A DNA stretch of 64,000 nucleotides, from contig JACGCK010000001.1 in assembly GCA_014925825.1 (NCBI GenBank), positions 744,001 to 808,000 on the forward strand. Reading direction: 5' to 3'. Positions within the stretch are counted from its first letter, which is position 1; each line of letters opens with the position of its first letter. The notes beneath the pieces were generated by a model. That model did not search any database, was not told the origin of the DNA, and worked only from the letters and a program-made list of their open reading frames with translations. Origin of the DNA: Pholiota molesta (taxonomy: Eukaryota; Basidiomycota; Agaricomycetes; Agaricales; Strophariaceae). Below are positions 23,401-35,980 of the stretch, one piece after another. Position numbers and translations under genes: made by a program.

Positions 23401-26400
23401 ATGTCGAAACAGGAACAAGCGCCTAGACACCAAGATCATGACCCCAAGAACATCTAGAGCTTTCTGCGTTCAAGGTAAGCTCGTGTTCCTGTTTGTATAT
23501 GGATCTGACTTACACTACTCAGGGAAAATTTGATGTCACAGAATTTGTGGGCCATGTATCAGAGAAATTAATTGCGGAGTCGAAAGCAGATAATGGACGT
23601 GAGTGGACGAGTCCCTATTGTTTGCCGCCTGTAATCATTACTTTCTCTAGCATTCGACCCGAAGCCTTTCATAAGATCCTTCGAGGCAGCGGTCGATAAA
23701 CTCATTGCCGTTAGAAAAGATGTCCAAGCCAAAACCGAACAAATGGAAAAGACCGTCCGTGTAGCCGAACGCGAGTACTCGAAGAAGATGGCGGAACTAA
23801 CAAAAGGTTTTGAGGTAAGGGCACCATCTTAATTATTTATGAGCACGCTCAATACGTGTCAAAGGCCGTGGAAACTCCTTCTCTGGCATGGAAAGTCGCA
23901 TGAACGAAGTTAGCAGCACTGCCATTCGAATAGGTGCGTCAAATCGTACACCATTACATGTTTCAATACATAATATCGGCTAGGTGATCAATTGGAGACT
24001 GTTCACGTTGAGCGCCAACGGGCCCAAGCAGCTACGACCTCATTGATTTCTACAACCATTCAGCAAAGGTGACACCAGCAGACTGGATGCTTTACGCAAG
24101 GAAGGCAGAGCCGGTAGGCGTCAAGTAGCGGTGGTCTTGCGACGCTTGAACACTGTTGCAAAGGAAGTCGATTTGCCCAACTCTGATAAGGTGCGTGCAT
24201 ATGATCTTATGGAAAACGACCTTTCATTCATCATGACCTCTAAGACTCGGGAGAATATAGAAAAGTACTGCGAAAAATTCGAAAAGGAAATGCTCAATCT
24301 ATTCGATCGCTGCTATCGTAAAGGAGACCCGAAGTTGATGCATGTATGTGATAGCTTTATGAAAAGCAACCTTTAAATCTGACTATCAATTTTTGCAGCA
24401 CTGTGCACAAACACTTCTCGAATTCAATGGAGGCGCTTCGTGCATCCAGGTATATGTAAATCAGCATGATTTCTTTATCAACAATGTCCGGGAAGCGCCT
24501 GCCCCAGTCGATACCGTTCTGTACGTATTCAATCCATATATTTAACGAATGTGACGTATATTCTTCTCAATTACAATCAGATGGCGCACAATTGGCGATC
24601 CCAATGTCAGTCCTCCAAAGACTGAGGCTGGATTAACCGACCTCTTCGCTGAAATTCGGTCCACTGTCGATACCGAGGCCCAAATCGTCAAAGCTGTGTT
24701 TCCAAACCCTCCCGTTGTCATGCAAGTTTTCCTGCAACGAGTATTTGCTCAATCAGTATGGATGTTACCTTTTTTCTATGTTCATACTCAAAATAATTTC
24801 CTCAGATACAACAACACATGGAGCAACTTCTTCACAAAGGATCAGACATTTCAGATCTTGCATATCTACGTGTTCTGCAGCTTGTGCATATTCAGGCCTC
24901 TGCATTAGTTGAAGACCTCAAAGCACATGAGTTACCTCAAATGGTATCACGAACCCCATACGAAGCTACAGAATTCCGAAGATCGTTGGCCGGTTCCGCT
25001 CCTGTAACTGGTTCTGCACCTTCTGCTGCCATCAGCACTATGCTGGAAACGGCGATGGAAGAATTATTCGTGCCATATACTGAAGGTCAACGATACATGG
25101 AGCGCGAAACGAAGAGTCTGACAGCCTTGTATGGAGGTTTATTGGCCAACTTCGCTCGATACCATGTTAGTGACTTTCTCAAATCAAATAAGATATCCAC
25201 GCTAAGCTTTGCTTTGATTACAGCAAAGAACACAGAAGGAAAATCCTCAATGTTCGACCGGATGGTGAATCAGATCAGCGCCGCAACGAATACAACTACA
25301 GCTGGCGGCGCGAGCACAACGTCTGCTCAAGCAGCAGCAGCTCTGATGAGATTTGGAGTGATAATTCGGATCGCAACGTCGATAAGTCACCTGAAGAACC
25401 AATCCGGGAAGAGGACGGCGTACTGAGCGTTGATGTTGCTGAGAAGATGCTCAAGTGGCATGCCGAGGCTATCGGTCGATGCGTTGAACTCAGTCCTCCA
25501 AATGATGTGTGAGTTGCCTGACTATATCGGTTCATTTTTGACGCTCACTTGCCCGAAGGCCCAAGAACACGTCTACACTCCTTCGAGTCTTAGCCGAAGC
25601 AATTGGAACCTCTTACGTTGACATTGCTCTGGAAACGTGAGTTCGATCTCTTTTTGATTCTCGTCGTTTTACCCATGAGTATTTGCAGTGCCCAAGTGCG
25701 ACTCGAAGCAGTGGACACCAAAACGGAGCCGAACATGCACCCACTGACAATCGTAAAGTGCATCGACCTTATTTGCCATCTATGGCAACAATACGTCAAC
25801 ATCGCTCTTCTCCTCTCGCAAGTTCATCCGTGACCATCCGACGGGAGATGGTAATGTTCAACAACCAGACCGTCAACAGAATGGAAACGGGTGCCAACAC
25901 ATTACTCCAGCGCATTACTGATGGTATGTTACCAATAATTCGAATTGCTTCCTGCTGTTGAACCTTTTTGTGCTCAGCGATCATAAATTGGTTGACGCTT
26001 CAACTAACGAAACAAAAGCGAAATGATTTCAAACCGCGCAATGATGACTTGTCCTTTGCGCGGGTGAACACTGAACCTTGCGTCGCTTGTTGTGAAACCC
26101 TCGAAAAAGTTCGAGACGCCGCAAAGCAAAATCTGAGCGGCAAGAATCTAGAAGTTTTCCTGACAGAAATCGGCATTGCTTTCCACAGGTACATTCCATT
26201 TTCCTTGTTCCTACCATAATTTGCTCACGAGCATATTAGTTTACTATTGGATCATCTACGCAAATTCCCTGTGAGCGCTACCGGAGGACTCATGCTTGCC
26301 AAGTTCGTATTCCGTCAGTAATCTGTTTCTAGGCTGATCATTTTTTGTGTTGTGTAGGGACCTCAAATCATATCAAGACACAATCAGCAGTTTTGGCATT

Positions 26401-26719
26401 CCTGCTCTGCACGAACGTTTCGAGTTATTCGCCAACTCGGAAACGTCTTTCTCGTCCGACCCGAGATCCTCAAATCATACATCACAGAAGGATACCTCGG
26501 TCGTATCGATTCGTCTCTGCTCAAGCCTTATCTGTCTTTGCGAAGTGACTGGGGTCATTTGAAAAGGGTTTCGATTCGGAAACCCTCCCAGAGACTCAAG
26601 GACCTGGTTTACGTGACCGGTTCGCTCGGTTAAGTGTAATGATGAAGGACTTGGAAGGACTCAAAGTAGACGGTATTCAATGGGAACTTTGGCAATGCCA
26701 ACTATCCCATCTGGTTTGA
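23401..26719 (+). CDS. SEC10: Exocyst subunit Sec10
   Basis: Sec10 (EXOC5) is part of the eight-subunit exocyst that tethers secretory vesicles at growth sites. The protein reads GKFDVTEFVGHVSEKL, FDPKPFIRSFEAAVDKL, a coiled coil (RVAEREYSKKMAELTKGFE), SGMESRMNEVSSTAIRIG, then RQVAVVLRRLNTVAKEVDLP and further CATCHR-type helices to SYITEGYLGRIDSSLLKPY near the end. The frame breaks at about 24033 and 24060 and again at 26558-26560, where one T restores the expected reading (DFYNHFS and HFEKGFDS). The 5' end is uncertain: 23401 and 23438 are candidate ATGs and another lost base near 23444 is likely. It is divergent from ORC4, 248 bases away. Confidence 0.85.
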
Positions 26720-26813
26720 CAGGAAGCTTCTCCAGGCAATTTGGATCGTCGAACGGTCCGTAATTGTTGTAATATTTGATATTGGATTGTACTATAGACC
26801 TGTAATGGCATAT

Positions 26814-28030
26814 TTATTCGCCTGTGAATATCGGCCGGCGCTTTTCTCGGAATGCCTCCAAGGCTTCATTACGGTCTCGTGAAGTAAGGAGGGTCTCATA
26901 TGACGCCCGTTCGAAATCAAGACCTGGTCTATGTTAGCAACGTTAACGGGGAAGAAAGTCATGAATTACATACCTGTTTCCAGTGGTAAATCTTCAGATC
27001 TGGAAATCGCTTGTTTCGCAGCACGAGGGCCAAAGGTGCTGAAAGAATTTAATCGATTTGATAGAATACAACACTAGATGAAGTCCTACCATTTTTCGAG
27101 ATGGCTTCAGCTAGTTTAGAGAGCGGTCAAATGCTGTGGTCCCAAGGTCTGAAACATAATTGACGAGACCTGTTCATTGAAGGATTGTTAATAATTCATA
27201 AACCACATCTCTAGTTCGAATGCTGCCTCACCCCATTCTAACGACTCTGCAGCGGTCAACATCCGTGCTGTAAATATCAAATCCTTCGCTTTCGAAGGAC
27301 CCAGCAGTCTTGTTGCCCTCTGCGTTCCACCAGCACCAGGAATAATTCCAAGGCCTGTTTCAGGAAGCCCTATCTTCGTCACGTCATGCCCTGATTACCA
27401 TCGGAGATCAGCAACGTTGCTGCGAAAAATAAAGTGTTCGATGCCACAACTCACCAGCGACTCGGAGGTCACAAGCCAAACTTAGCTCGAGGCCTCCCCC
27501 AAGAGCTGGTCCATCAATGGCAGCGATGGTTGGCATTGGGAGTGATTCCAGTTTTCCTAGCGCGTCGCGTAGCTCCGCAAGAAACCTGGCAACTTGGGGT
27601 TGGGACATCGTGCGTCTCTCAACAAGATCTGCACCAGCGCAAAAAGATCCAATAGTTGTTGAACGTAGAATCAGAACCCGGACACTATTTGAAGCCTTCA
27701 AAATGATTGTACATTAAAGAACACAATATATGGCCTACCTCTTGTCATAATGGGCAACCTCCAGGCTTTCCCGGAGTTGCTAGGTTTCAAGAAAGTAAAT
27801 TGATGAGTATTGCATCAAGATAGATGATTGATAATGCTCACTTGGAGAAGAGTCATAGAAATAGCATTTCTACTTTCTGGTCGATTGAGGGAGAGGCATG
27901 TTATTCCTGGATGACTTTCCAATGGCTCTAGGAAAGCTTGTTGAGAAGCTTGCACTTGCAAGAATCGTGCATATTGTCGGGTTCTCAATACACGTATAGT
28001 ACTCGACCTGGCTGCGCGAAGGAGAGTCAT
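26814..28030 (-). CDS. Mitochondrial enoyl-CoA hydratase, methylglutaconyl-CoA hydratase type
   Basis: A crotonase-fold enzyme of the AUH group, which hydrates 3-methylglutaconyl-CoA in leucine breakdown or related enoyl-CoAs. The N-terminus ([19 protein letters not shown]) is basic and Ser-rich like a mitochondrial targeting peptide. The fold shows [21 protein letters not shown] (oxyanion-hole loop), [17 protein letters not shown] with the first catalytic Glu, and [18 protein letters not shown] with the second. The tail ends RRPIFTGE. The intron after TAAESLEWG is confirmed by LVNYVSDLG. At 27115-27117 one lost A must be restored to pass from FDRSL to KLAEAISKN. It converges with SEC10, 94 bases apart. 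Exact substrate is inferred from resemblance. Confidence 0.85.
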
Positions 28031-28639
28031 CGTTCAAGCTGAAGAGAGAATACTTGAGGTCCGGCCATGGCGTCAGGGGTTATAATTACTTGTTTAATGA
28101 TGCAACGATATTACGTAAGTAGTCTGTAGATGCCTAAAGAAGGAGAGTATGCCCATATATAGAGGGTATAATATTAATTGAAGGTACACTAAGGTTAGGG
28201 TTAGGACGGCGGAGGGACAAAAAAAGAGCCCGCCCAGCCAGAGTGGCCGGAGCGGGACAGGAAAATATTGAGACGGTGCATGAGCCTAAGCCCATACAAG
28301 CCGCAGACACCCCCTGAGGACAAGGTCGCCGTGCTATGGGGGATTTCCACGGCCCACAGACCCAGGTACTTGAAGGGGCCTATGCCATCAAGGTAAGTAT
28401 GAGTTGTTCAGGTGCCCGAGCTTCGTATTTATACCTTTCAGTCCCGCGCACGGACCATTGCTCCAATACAGCCAACGTGACTCGCCCCATGAGGCGCGTC
28501 TGCCTTGTTCCACTACACTCACTCCAACTGTACTACTTGCCCTTCAAAATTCCTTTCAGCTGGTGCGTGCTGGTGCGTGTTGATACTAGTATAAATTCTG
28601 ACAGTCTCTTTCAAATACAGATATGCTTAAATATTGACT
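28031..28639. other. Intergenic with telomere-like and hairpin motifs
   Basis: Upstream of the hydratase gene. It contains GGTTAGGGTTAGG near 28193-28205 (two telomere-type units) and a GC-rich imperfect inverted repeat near 28230-28260 (CCCGCCCAGCC ... GGCCGGAGCGGG). The plus-strand open frame 28336-28743 has no domain and overlaps the end of the reductase gene. Confidence 0.4.
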
Positions 28640-29985
28640 TTATGTGTTGCCTGCTTCTCCTCCGCTTCATCGAAGCAGTTTATATCCCATACGGGCTTGT
28701 TGGTCGTGAGTGGAATGTTAAACCTGGCGACAAAAATCTATGAATCACTGTGGCAAAAATAAATAGCGGGAAAAGCTTACCGCGTCCTGTTACTTCCAGC
28801 CCCAATGGCTGTGATTTTCTCGTAATCTTCTGAGCTGAGCTCAACTTGCTTGAAGTTCGAAATAATGCGGTCTTCCTGCACGCTCTTGGGAATGACAGAG
28901 TAGCCTCTGTAGACACCCCATGCAACCAGAACCTGCGCGGGCGTCGCGTTCAACTTCTTGGCAACCTCAACAACGACAGGATGATCTGTCAATTTCGGCT
29001 TTCCGAGCACTAACAATGCAATCAGCATAATCGTCCCAACACACGGCCAAGTCTCCTACCGTTGTTTCCTAGAGGACTGTAGGCCGTGATGTGAATGTTT
29101 TTCGCCTTGCTGTAAGCAACCAAGTCATCCTGGGGAAGAAGAGGGTGCGCTTCGATCTGGTTAGCAATCTATTCAAGAGACCATGTTATTAACTTTCTCT
29201 GTCAGCTTTGCAAGATATCGACATACAGGAACAACTCCAGTGGCGTTGATGATTCCTTCCAGGTGCTCGATCGTGAAATTCGACACGCCGACAGCTTTGA
29301 CCTGAAAGAAATCAAAATATCGACATTGTATTCAAGATTCTGCCAACTGTGTCACGAACCTTCGACTTGGGAAGCTTAAGCATGGCCTTCCAGGTATCGA
29401 CCAGCGTAACATTATTATCAATCTCAACTTCTCCAGCGATGGAAGGGTGGGGCGGGAAGAGTCCCTGACCAGGCGTAAATGCAATTGGCCAGTGAATCAC
29501 TGTTACATGCCCTATTTCAGCAACCCTTCCGTGCTCTAATGGTGGCTTTGCACGTACGGTATAAGTCCACATAGTCCAGGCCAAGCTGCGCCAATGTGGC
29601 ATCGAGCTCCTTTTCGACCTCCTCTGGTCGATGTGCGGAATTCCACAACTTTGACGTGATGAAAAGTTCTTCGCGCTTTACCACGGATGGGATGACTTTC
29701 TTCAACGCAGCGCCGACTTCATCCTGGTTCTGATATACCATCGCCAAATCAAGGTGGCGATACCCGTTCCTCACAGCGATCTCAACCTAGACACCAATCG
29801 TCCGTCAGATATTGATCTCTCTGCCACACGACATGTCCTTTATGTCCAACCTCCCCTCCGTTAACTGAAAGTGATGGGCTACTTACTGCGTTCTCGACCT
29901 CCTTGGGCTTTGACATCCATGTTCCCAAGCCGATCTGGGGGATCTTTGAGTTATCAGAGAGTGCGAGGTAATTCCCGAAAGACAT
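28640..29985 (-). CDS. Aldo-keto reductase
   Basis: An NADPH-dependent oxidoreductase of the AKR superfamily, cytosolic, acting on aldehydes or ketones. The start [12 protein letters not shown] leads directly into [13 protein letters not shown]. The catalytic tetrad is visible: Asp and Tyr in [13 protein letters not shown], Lys in ITSKLWN, and His in LIHWPIAF, the last restored across a 58-base intron. The cofactor-side motifs [33 protein letters not shown] and [15 protein letters not shown] follow. The last exon reads [16 protein letters not shown] and stops at 28640; another stop at 28627 is possible if a base was lost. No neighbour points to a pathway, so the substrate is open. Confidence 0.9.
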
Positions 29986-30996
29986 GGCGTTAGCAATAAC
30001 GAGATTGGAGGTGATAGATACGTTTATCAAGCTCTATGCCTTCTGACCAGCTCTTTATATGGGCCCGGATGCCCCCCTGAAGCTATGAATTGCGAATCTC
30101 TTGCCACTTTCTCCCATTTCGATCAACACTCGTGGGGATCGGCCCGCCGCACGGTCCGCGTCACCGCTGGGCTTTCACCAGACCTCATCCTACCGCATCG
30201 ACATCATTCTTCAGCTTCATCGATTAGCCCCTACGTATGTAGAGGCATTTGTGTAATCACAAGCTCATCGGACCGATACTGATAAATTGAGGATCAGCTC
30301 CATTCCTCATAGTGTCTCGCTATTACCAACTTTGAAACTCGGATGTAGCATACTACTTATACGATTGCCAGATTCACTTTCCAGTATCACTTTTATCCAT
30401 GGGACAGAACGATGATGAGATTGCATAATTGAGTGCAAGGGACACGAAATCGGCGATGAAACATGTGTTGTGGCTTGGTTGTGGCACGGACATCATCCCC
30501 CCCACTGAATCTGATGGGTGAGTTTGCCTGGATGTTAGTTAGTGATGACGCTTGTACATAGTATTGAACATATGCATAAGCTTTGACAATTCCTGAATGA
30601 TTGTGTCATCTTCGCCATGTAGCATCTCTATATCTGATGTTCTATCCGACGTATGCCAGGTTTAAATTATACACTATCATACGCGTACCAGGTTGACAAG
30701 CCGAAACACAAGCCATTATCGTTTGGATGCTCCTTTTAGTGGTCAGTACACGATGCAGTGGTTGAAGAAGTAGAGCAGAATATATGAGTGAGCGCTTCAC
30801 TTGCGAGTTGGTGTTTTATTTTTACACTTTGTGTCAGGGTTACAGTACATGCGAGATAAAAATAAGTAGATCGACTTCAAGTAGATAATGCACATACAAA
30901 GATGAGAAAGTTAGCGGAATCAAAATCCGACTGGGGACCATAGAAAGTCGTAGAGATAAAGAGAATAGCAATCACCAGGAATATGCCATCGAATAT
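29986..30996. other. Intergenic, no gene seen
   Basis: About 1 kb upstream of the reductase. A TATAAA on the minus strand lies at 30054-30059. The rest has only short open frames without content and becomes AT-rich toward 30900. Confidence 0.45.
30054..30059 (-). promoter_or_regulatory. TATA box of the aldo-keto reductase gene
   Basis: TATAAA on the minus strand about 70 bases before the start codon at 29985, a normal distance for a fungal TATA element with a short 5' leader. Confidence 0.4.
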
Positions 30997-32310
30997 TTAC
31001 ATAGCGTAACCAGACGAAGATGGCTGACTTGCAATGCCACCGTAGAATGAATCAATAGATTGTTGGTACGACTCCCGTGCTACGGGAGTCCGTCCAACTG
31101 GATTTCGGAAGGCGGTCGGCGCTGTAGTCTTTCGAGCCGCCTGCACGTCAGAAGGTGAAATGTATCGGCAGGGGCTGAGGTTGCAGGTTGATTGTAATAA
31201 TCAGGATGTTGCACGGGGACAGCTGATGGTGCGACGCGCTGGTGTTCTACGCCCCCATAATTTTCAAAAGGATTCGCATAAACCACGTCACGCGAGGGGA
31301 ATGCGTCCATAGGCGCGGCATTGATACTGGGACCAGGAGAGTTGCTGCGGTGGCCAGAGTCCGAGAACTTTTCAAACAGCTCTTCGTGGATGAGATTGTG
31401 TCTGCGCACGCTCCGCCGTTTCATATAGTTGATTACCACCACGGCTGCTATGCCCAATAACACCAAGGAAACGATCACAAAGGTGGCCGCTACTGCGCCT
31501 TTATTTTGCCAGAAACTGCGTAATGCAAGAGGCGGTGAATAAGTGGCCTAAATTCGGCGTTTGCACAAATGTGACTTACCCGGAAGATTTAGCGGCGGCA
31601 GAAACGGATGACGAGGCGTTAGACGCCGGTAACATTGAAGATGCATCAGAAGGCGGCTGAGGAATGGCCATCGTCGTCGCAATTGTTGAAGTTTGCAAAG
31701 CATTTGTTGCGAGATCAATCGTTGTGGCAGGTTGAGGATCGAAAATCTCCGAAAGAGGGGGAACGGTAGTAAGTGGGATTAAAGACAAAGTCGTACGGCT
31801 GGTAGTGGATGTTATTGAAGGCCTAAAATATAACAAGTCAGTTTATCGGAAACTATCGATTTAAAATTACGCACGGTAATTTCGTAGTACTAGTACTGCT
31901 CGTAGATAAATGAGTAGTGGACTCAATTGAAGATTGGGAGGAAGTCTGAGAAGTTGATGTGGAAATCGGTTGGAAACTGTGGATGAACGAGTCGTCGAGC
32001 TACTTGGCACAGATGTCGATGACCCCGTAGATGACGTGACGTTACTAATAGTCGTCGCACTTGACTGAGAAGAAGTAGAAGACGCAGATGAAGTCGTCGA
32101 TGGACCGATGGAATCAGTTTCTGTCGTCGGCACTGTGGTCGATGATATGAAGCCACCTTGACGAACGAAAATTTCCCGTCGGTCATGTAGAACAATAGAG
32201 TGTGCGCCTGAGCCTCTGGAAATTAGAGCAAGGAAAGAAACACAAGCAAGGACAGTGAGCGTAATGAGTGTATGAACGCGACGGGACGACCTGCGAACTG
32301 TTGCGTCCAT
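30997..32310 (-). CDS. Ser/Thr-rich single-pass membrane protein (cell-wall sensor-like)
   Basis: The start MDATVRRSSRRVHTLITL begins a basic-then-hydrophobic signal or anchor (LITLTVLACVSFLALIS). A long extracellular Ser/Thr-rich, surely O-glycosylated, region follows, then one membrane helix (VIVSLVLLGIAAVVVINYM), a basic stop-transfer RRSVRRH, and a cytosolic tail with NPFENYGG and a C-terminal SFYGGIASQPSSSGYAM. This is the layout of Mid2/Wsc-type stress sensors, but no WSC or other Cys-rich domain is visible, so the family is not fixed. In the tail one T must be restored near 31158 to pass from PADTF to SPSDVQAARKT. The extracellular part appears split by short introns. Confidence 0.7.
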
Positions 32311-32653
32311 GACTAGGTAGAGAGATTCAATGTAGAAGCTTCCACCACCGAGGTCTCTACGACGCAAATTTTGTCCTGCAGTGGGCGCGCAAGGAAAAGA
32401 AGGCAGAAATGGAGAAAGCGGGCAGGTGAGAGCGCCAGATCTTATGGACGCTCCCAGCTGATATGTGTCCTGTCAAATGGCGGCTATTAATGGGGTAACA
32501 TTACGCGTTTCCATTGTTACGAAATCCATATGGATGCAATAATTAATTGATTGGGAACATGGACAAACAATCCTCCACCTCCGACCAGTCGCCGACTCGC
32601 CGCCGGCGAGTGCGACTCATCTAAATGGATTCCATCATCCTGTTCTCCTTTGA
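32311..32653. other. Intergenic between two minus-strand genes
   Basis: No gene seen. Likely promoter of the membrane protein to its left. Contains the GC-rich palindrome CGCCGCCGGCG near 32598-32608. Confidence 0.45.
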
Positions 32654-34450
32654 TCACTCTTTCACCCCTCTTTCGCGTCTTGGTGGGCTATACGGCGATG
32701 CTTGTCTCCCTAATACCTCAGTAGCGAAGTCATAGGAAACTTGTCCATCCCCGACAGCAGTCAGCTCGATGCATAACTGTTGCAGATCGCCATTGTCAAG
32801 AAGCTTGGCCATCTCAATTTCATCGACTTCGCCTTTGGTCCGTTTGCACAACTTCTTCAGGATTTTCTTCTTGTTCTTGATGCAGAAGTATAATCAACCA
32901 AGTGTCGAAAGGGCAACACAAAAGAACGTGCGGCTTCGTCAAGCTTCGGCCAAAAATCCTCGTGATGAACTCTTGACCATTGCAGGCCTCCAATGTAAAA
33001 CCAATTGTTCTACGAAATGATCCGACAGTTGTGTCAACTTTCACATCAAACTCCAGCAGCAAATGCAACACATACCTCGCTTGGAGGGAATAGGAATGTA
33101 TGGAACGTCGTATCTATTGCTTTGTGCCTATAGATATATTTCTCGAGGTTCCGTTTTGCTAGACTGCGGTCCCAGTCTAGGATATAACTTTTACCTGGAA
33201 TGTCGACGAGAATAGGGTCATACAGACAAACTATAACCGACTTGCTCTGATACTGCATGATCTGAAGCCTCATGCCTACATCTGGAGACGACGCAATGCT
33301 TATCGAATCAAATCAGTATCTTCGACTGTGATTATATACTTATGATGACCCCACCTAGAGAGTGAATTCACCTTCAAAATTGCGTTATTGAATGGTCAAG
33401 ACTTCAATGAATTTAGGCATACCGCATCCTCATCTAGATTCAAGGCAGTTTCAAGCTTCGCCCACGTAATTGGTCCTTCTTGAAGATTGGAAACACCAGG
33501 CGGATTTTTGAAATGAATCCGCATGGGTTCTGGAGATGCTCGAGTGCTAGTGGGGCTATGCGCTCGCGATAGAACATGCATAGATGATGCAAAGGACTCG
33601 GAACGCTCGGAAAGCGGGGAGAAAAAAGCCGACTTGTTGCTCTGAGGAGAACTAATCGATCTCGTTGGCGACCTTGCAGAAGAAGCATGGCTCCTAGCTG
33701 GAGACATGTGAAGACTAGCTGGAGATGCCTGAAGACTAGCTGCTGAAGATCCTGAAGACCGTGCTACTGGACTAGAAACAAGTTGCTCTTGACTATGAAA
33801 TGGAGAAAATATGTTGTTGCCTAATCGGACAGTCTTATTACTGTCAGTTGAAGTAGAACTCGAGCTATCTGAGCGGTTGATTTCGTCTTCGAGGGCTTCA
33901 TCAATATCCCTCTGAGTAAGTGCCCCACTGCATCTTGGACTCGACATGTCCGCCTGGGAAGAACAGCAATCAGCGGGTGACAAGAAGACGGACGATCGAA
34001 GAACCAACACGTTCAGCCAGAAGGTCTCGAATAACCTTCCTGGCATGCTTTAATTTCTGGAACGCCATATCTCTTGCTGCAACTGCGTTATTCACCTCAG
34101 GCTTGTGTTGTTGTAGCCTAAGTTCTAAGTCAATGTTCTGGGCTCGAAGCCACTTTGCACTGTTCACAGCTTCTTTGTGTGCATCTTGCAAGGCCTTATA
34201 GCGTGCCCTCAAGTCTTCTGGGTCATGGTCATCAAGACGGGCGGCCAGTTGAACTAGACGTTCTTGGGTTTCCGCTAAAGCGCCCGCCAGTTCGACAATC
34301 TGACAGGCAGCATGAGGTCGCCGCGCTGTCTGAAGGGCAAAATAATAGACATACCTCTTCTTTTATTGCTCTCTCGTTCGAAGTTGGCAACAGAGACATT
34401 TCTGAGTGATTGTCGTTTGAATATGAACGTCCGTCGTGAATATGTGCCAC
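32654..34450 (-). CDS. Coiled-coil protein with Ser/Pro linker and C-terminal domain, unidentified
   Basis: I do not recognise the family. The start at 34450 (or MSLLPTSNERAIKEE at 34399) leads into about 120 residues of coiled coil (LQDAHKEAVNSAKWLRAQN; KLKHARKVIRDLLAERV). A Ser-rich linker follows with many Ser-Pro sites (SARSPTRSISSPQS; FFSPLSERSES), then short exons and a C-terminal globular part with VIVCLYDPILVDIPGKSYI, WDRSLAKRNLEKYIYRHK, GFTLEACNGQEF and a closing GKRQ-like basic tail (SPPRRERGVKE). Introns with clean GT-AG ends join these parts. The plan of coiled coil, phosphorylatable linker and small C-terminal domain occurs in kinetochore and spindle proteins, but that link is speculation. 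Confidence 0.6.
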
Positions 34451-34571
34451 AAGTTAGTGTTGATGTTGAATTGCTTCCGCAATGAAATGGCGAGATCGGG
34501 CTGAATGATCTGTTCAGCGTGGTTTGCGCGTGATTGGCACGGTCCGATCTCGTCCTTCCTTACCTCCCTCC

Positions 34572-35930
34572 ATGTCTATCTCCAGCAAGCTCCTTGTCGA
34601 CATTCACACCCATGTTTATCTTCCAAGATACGCGTCCTTGCTAAGATCGCGTTCTACTGCTCCTTTGATTCGTTCAGTCACAAATTCTGAAGGAATTGCA
34701 GAAGACCGTCTGCTTATTCTCGATCATGAGCCAAGCGGAGGTCGTCCAGTAGGGTCCCAGTACTGGGACAGAGAAGGTCTGTAATCTTCTGTAGCGCCTC
34801 CGGAAATGCTGGTGCTTAATCCAGTCCAGAGAAACTCAAGTTCATGGACAAGCACGGTATCGATGTGTCAATAGTGAGGTAGATGCTCGACCTCAAGTCC
34901 GCCCCTATTGTCCGGATGTTCATTGGTCCTGTCCTTCCCTGACCGTGTAGCTCAGCAAACCCTTGGTTGGACTTCGTCCCGGCATCCCAGGCCCATACCC
35001 TTGCATCAGAGCTGAATAACGATTTGGAGGAATACTGCGCGACCGCACCAACAGTTGCCAGCCATCAAATCAAACGGCTCTATGGCTTCGGATTGTTGCC
35101 TCTAGTCCCAGAAATTACAACATCTGCGCTGTTGGATATTGTCAAGCAAATTGGTTCATTGCCTCACCTTAGGGGCCTGATCATGGGCACCCGGGGAATT
35201 GGCAGAGGTCTGGACGACGAAGCTCTGGACCCCGTATGGGCTGCTATAGAGAAGGCTGGTCTCGTCGTCTTCCTCCATCCCCATTACGGCGTGGACGGTA
35301 GTGCATGGGGCGATAAGGACAATGGCCATGTCCTTCCCCTTGCCTTGGGCTTCCCATTCGAAACCACAACCGTGAGTATATCGACTTGTCTATTTTTCAA
35401 TTGCTTTCATCGTCAAAATTTATGAACTTTATTAACCATCATAACAGGCAGCAACGCGGCTCATACTGTCAGGTGTATTTGATAAATTCCCATCTCTCCG
35501 ACTCTTGTTGGCCCACTCTGGCGGCGCGCTTCCTGCCTTGTCTTCGCGGCTGGCTTCTTGTATCGACCATGACCCTGTGGTAGCTTCCAGATTGAAGCAC
35601 GATGCGAGATACTATCTTGGGAAACTGTATCTCGATGCGGTAGCATATGGTCCAGAGGAACTGGGCTTTGTCAGTGATGTTATCTCACGAGCTGATAGAT
35701 ACCAGAGTGGAGCGCCCACAAATAATATCGCGCCCAACCGCAGCGCTGGGAGCAAGCGAATCCTCTTCGGCACTGACCACCCCTTCTTCCCACCGCTTTC
35801 TGCATCGGAGAAATGGAAGAGTGTCACCGAAAATCTTGAAGCTATTGAAAGCGTTCAAGGTTGGAGCGAAGAAGACAAGAGCGGTGCTCGTGGAGGAAAC
35901 GCCATTTCTTTGTTCAATCTAAATAAGTGA
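34572..35930 (+). CDS. ACMSD-like amidohydrolase (decarboxylase)
   Basis: A metal-dependent TIM-barrel decarboxylase of the ACMSD family. ACMSD removes a carboxyl group from 2-amino-3-carboxymuconate semialdehyde and so diverts tryptophan catabolism away from quinolinate. The start MSISSKLLVDIHTHVY puts the metal-binding HxH motif at residues 12-14. Other ligands and motifs are visible: VSIVSSANPWLDF, GTRGIGRGLDD, VFLHPHYG (His), LLLAHSGGALP (His) and LFGTDHPFFPP (Asp). Introns at the EEKLKF, SSANPW and TTAATR joints are in frame. It ends NAISLFNLNK, 50 bases from the end of BNA6 on the other strand. Related fungal enzymes also decarboxylate dihydroxybenzoates or uracil-5-carboxylate, so the substrate is not proven. 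Confidence 0.85.
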
Positions 35931-35980
35931 CGGGGATACATACAAATCTACAACTATACCCATGGAATATGTTCTATTTT

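Noticed and set aside
28336..28743. 135-codon plus-strand frame
   Set aside because: No start context, no domain, and it overlaps the 3' exon of the aldo-keto reductase in antisense.
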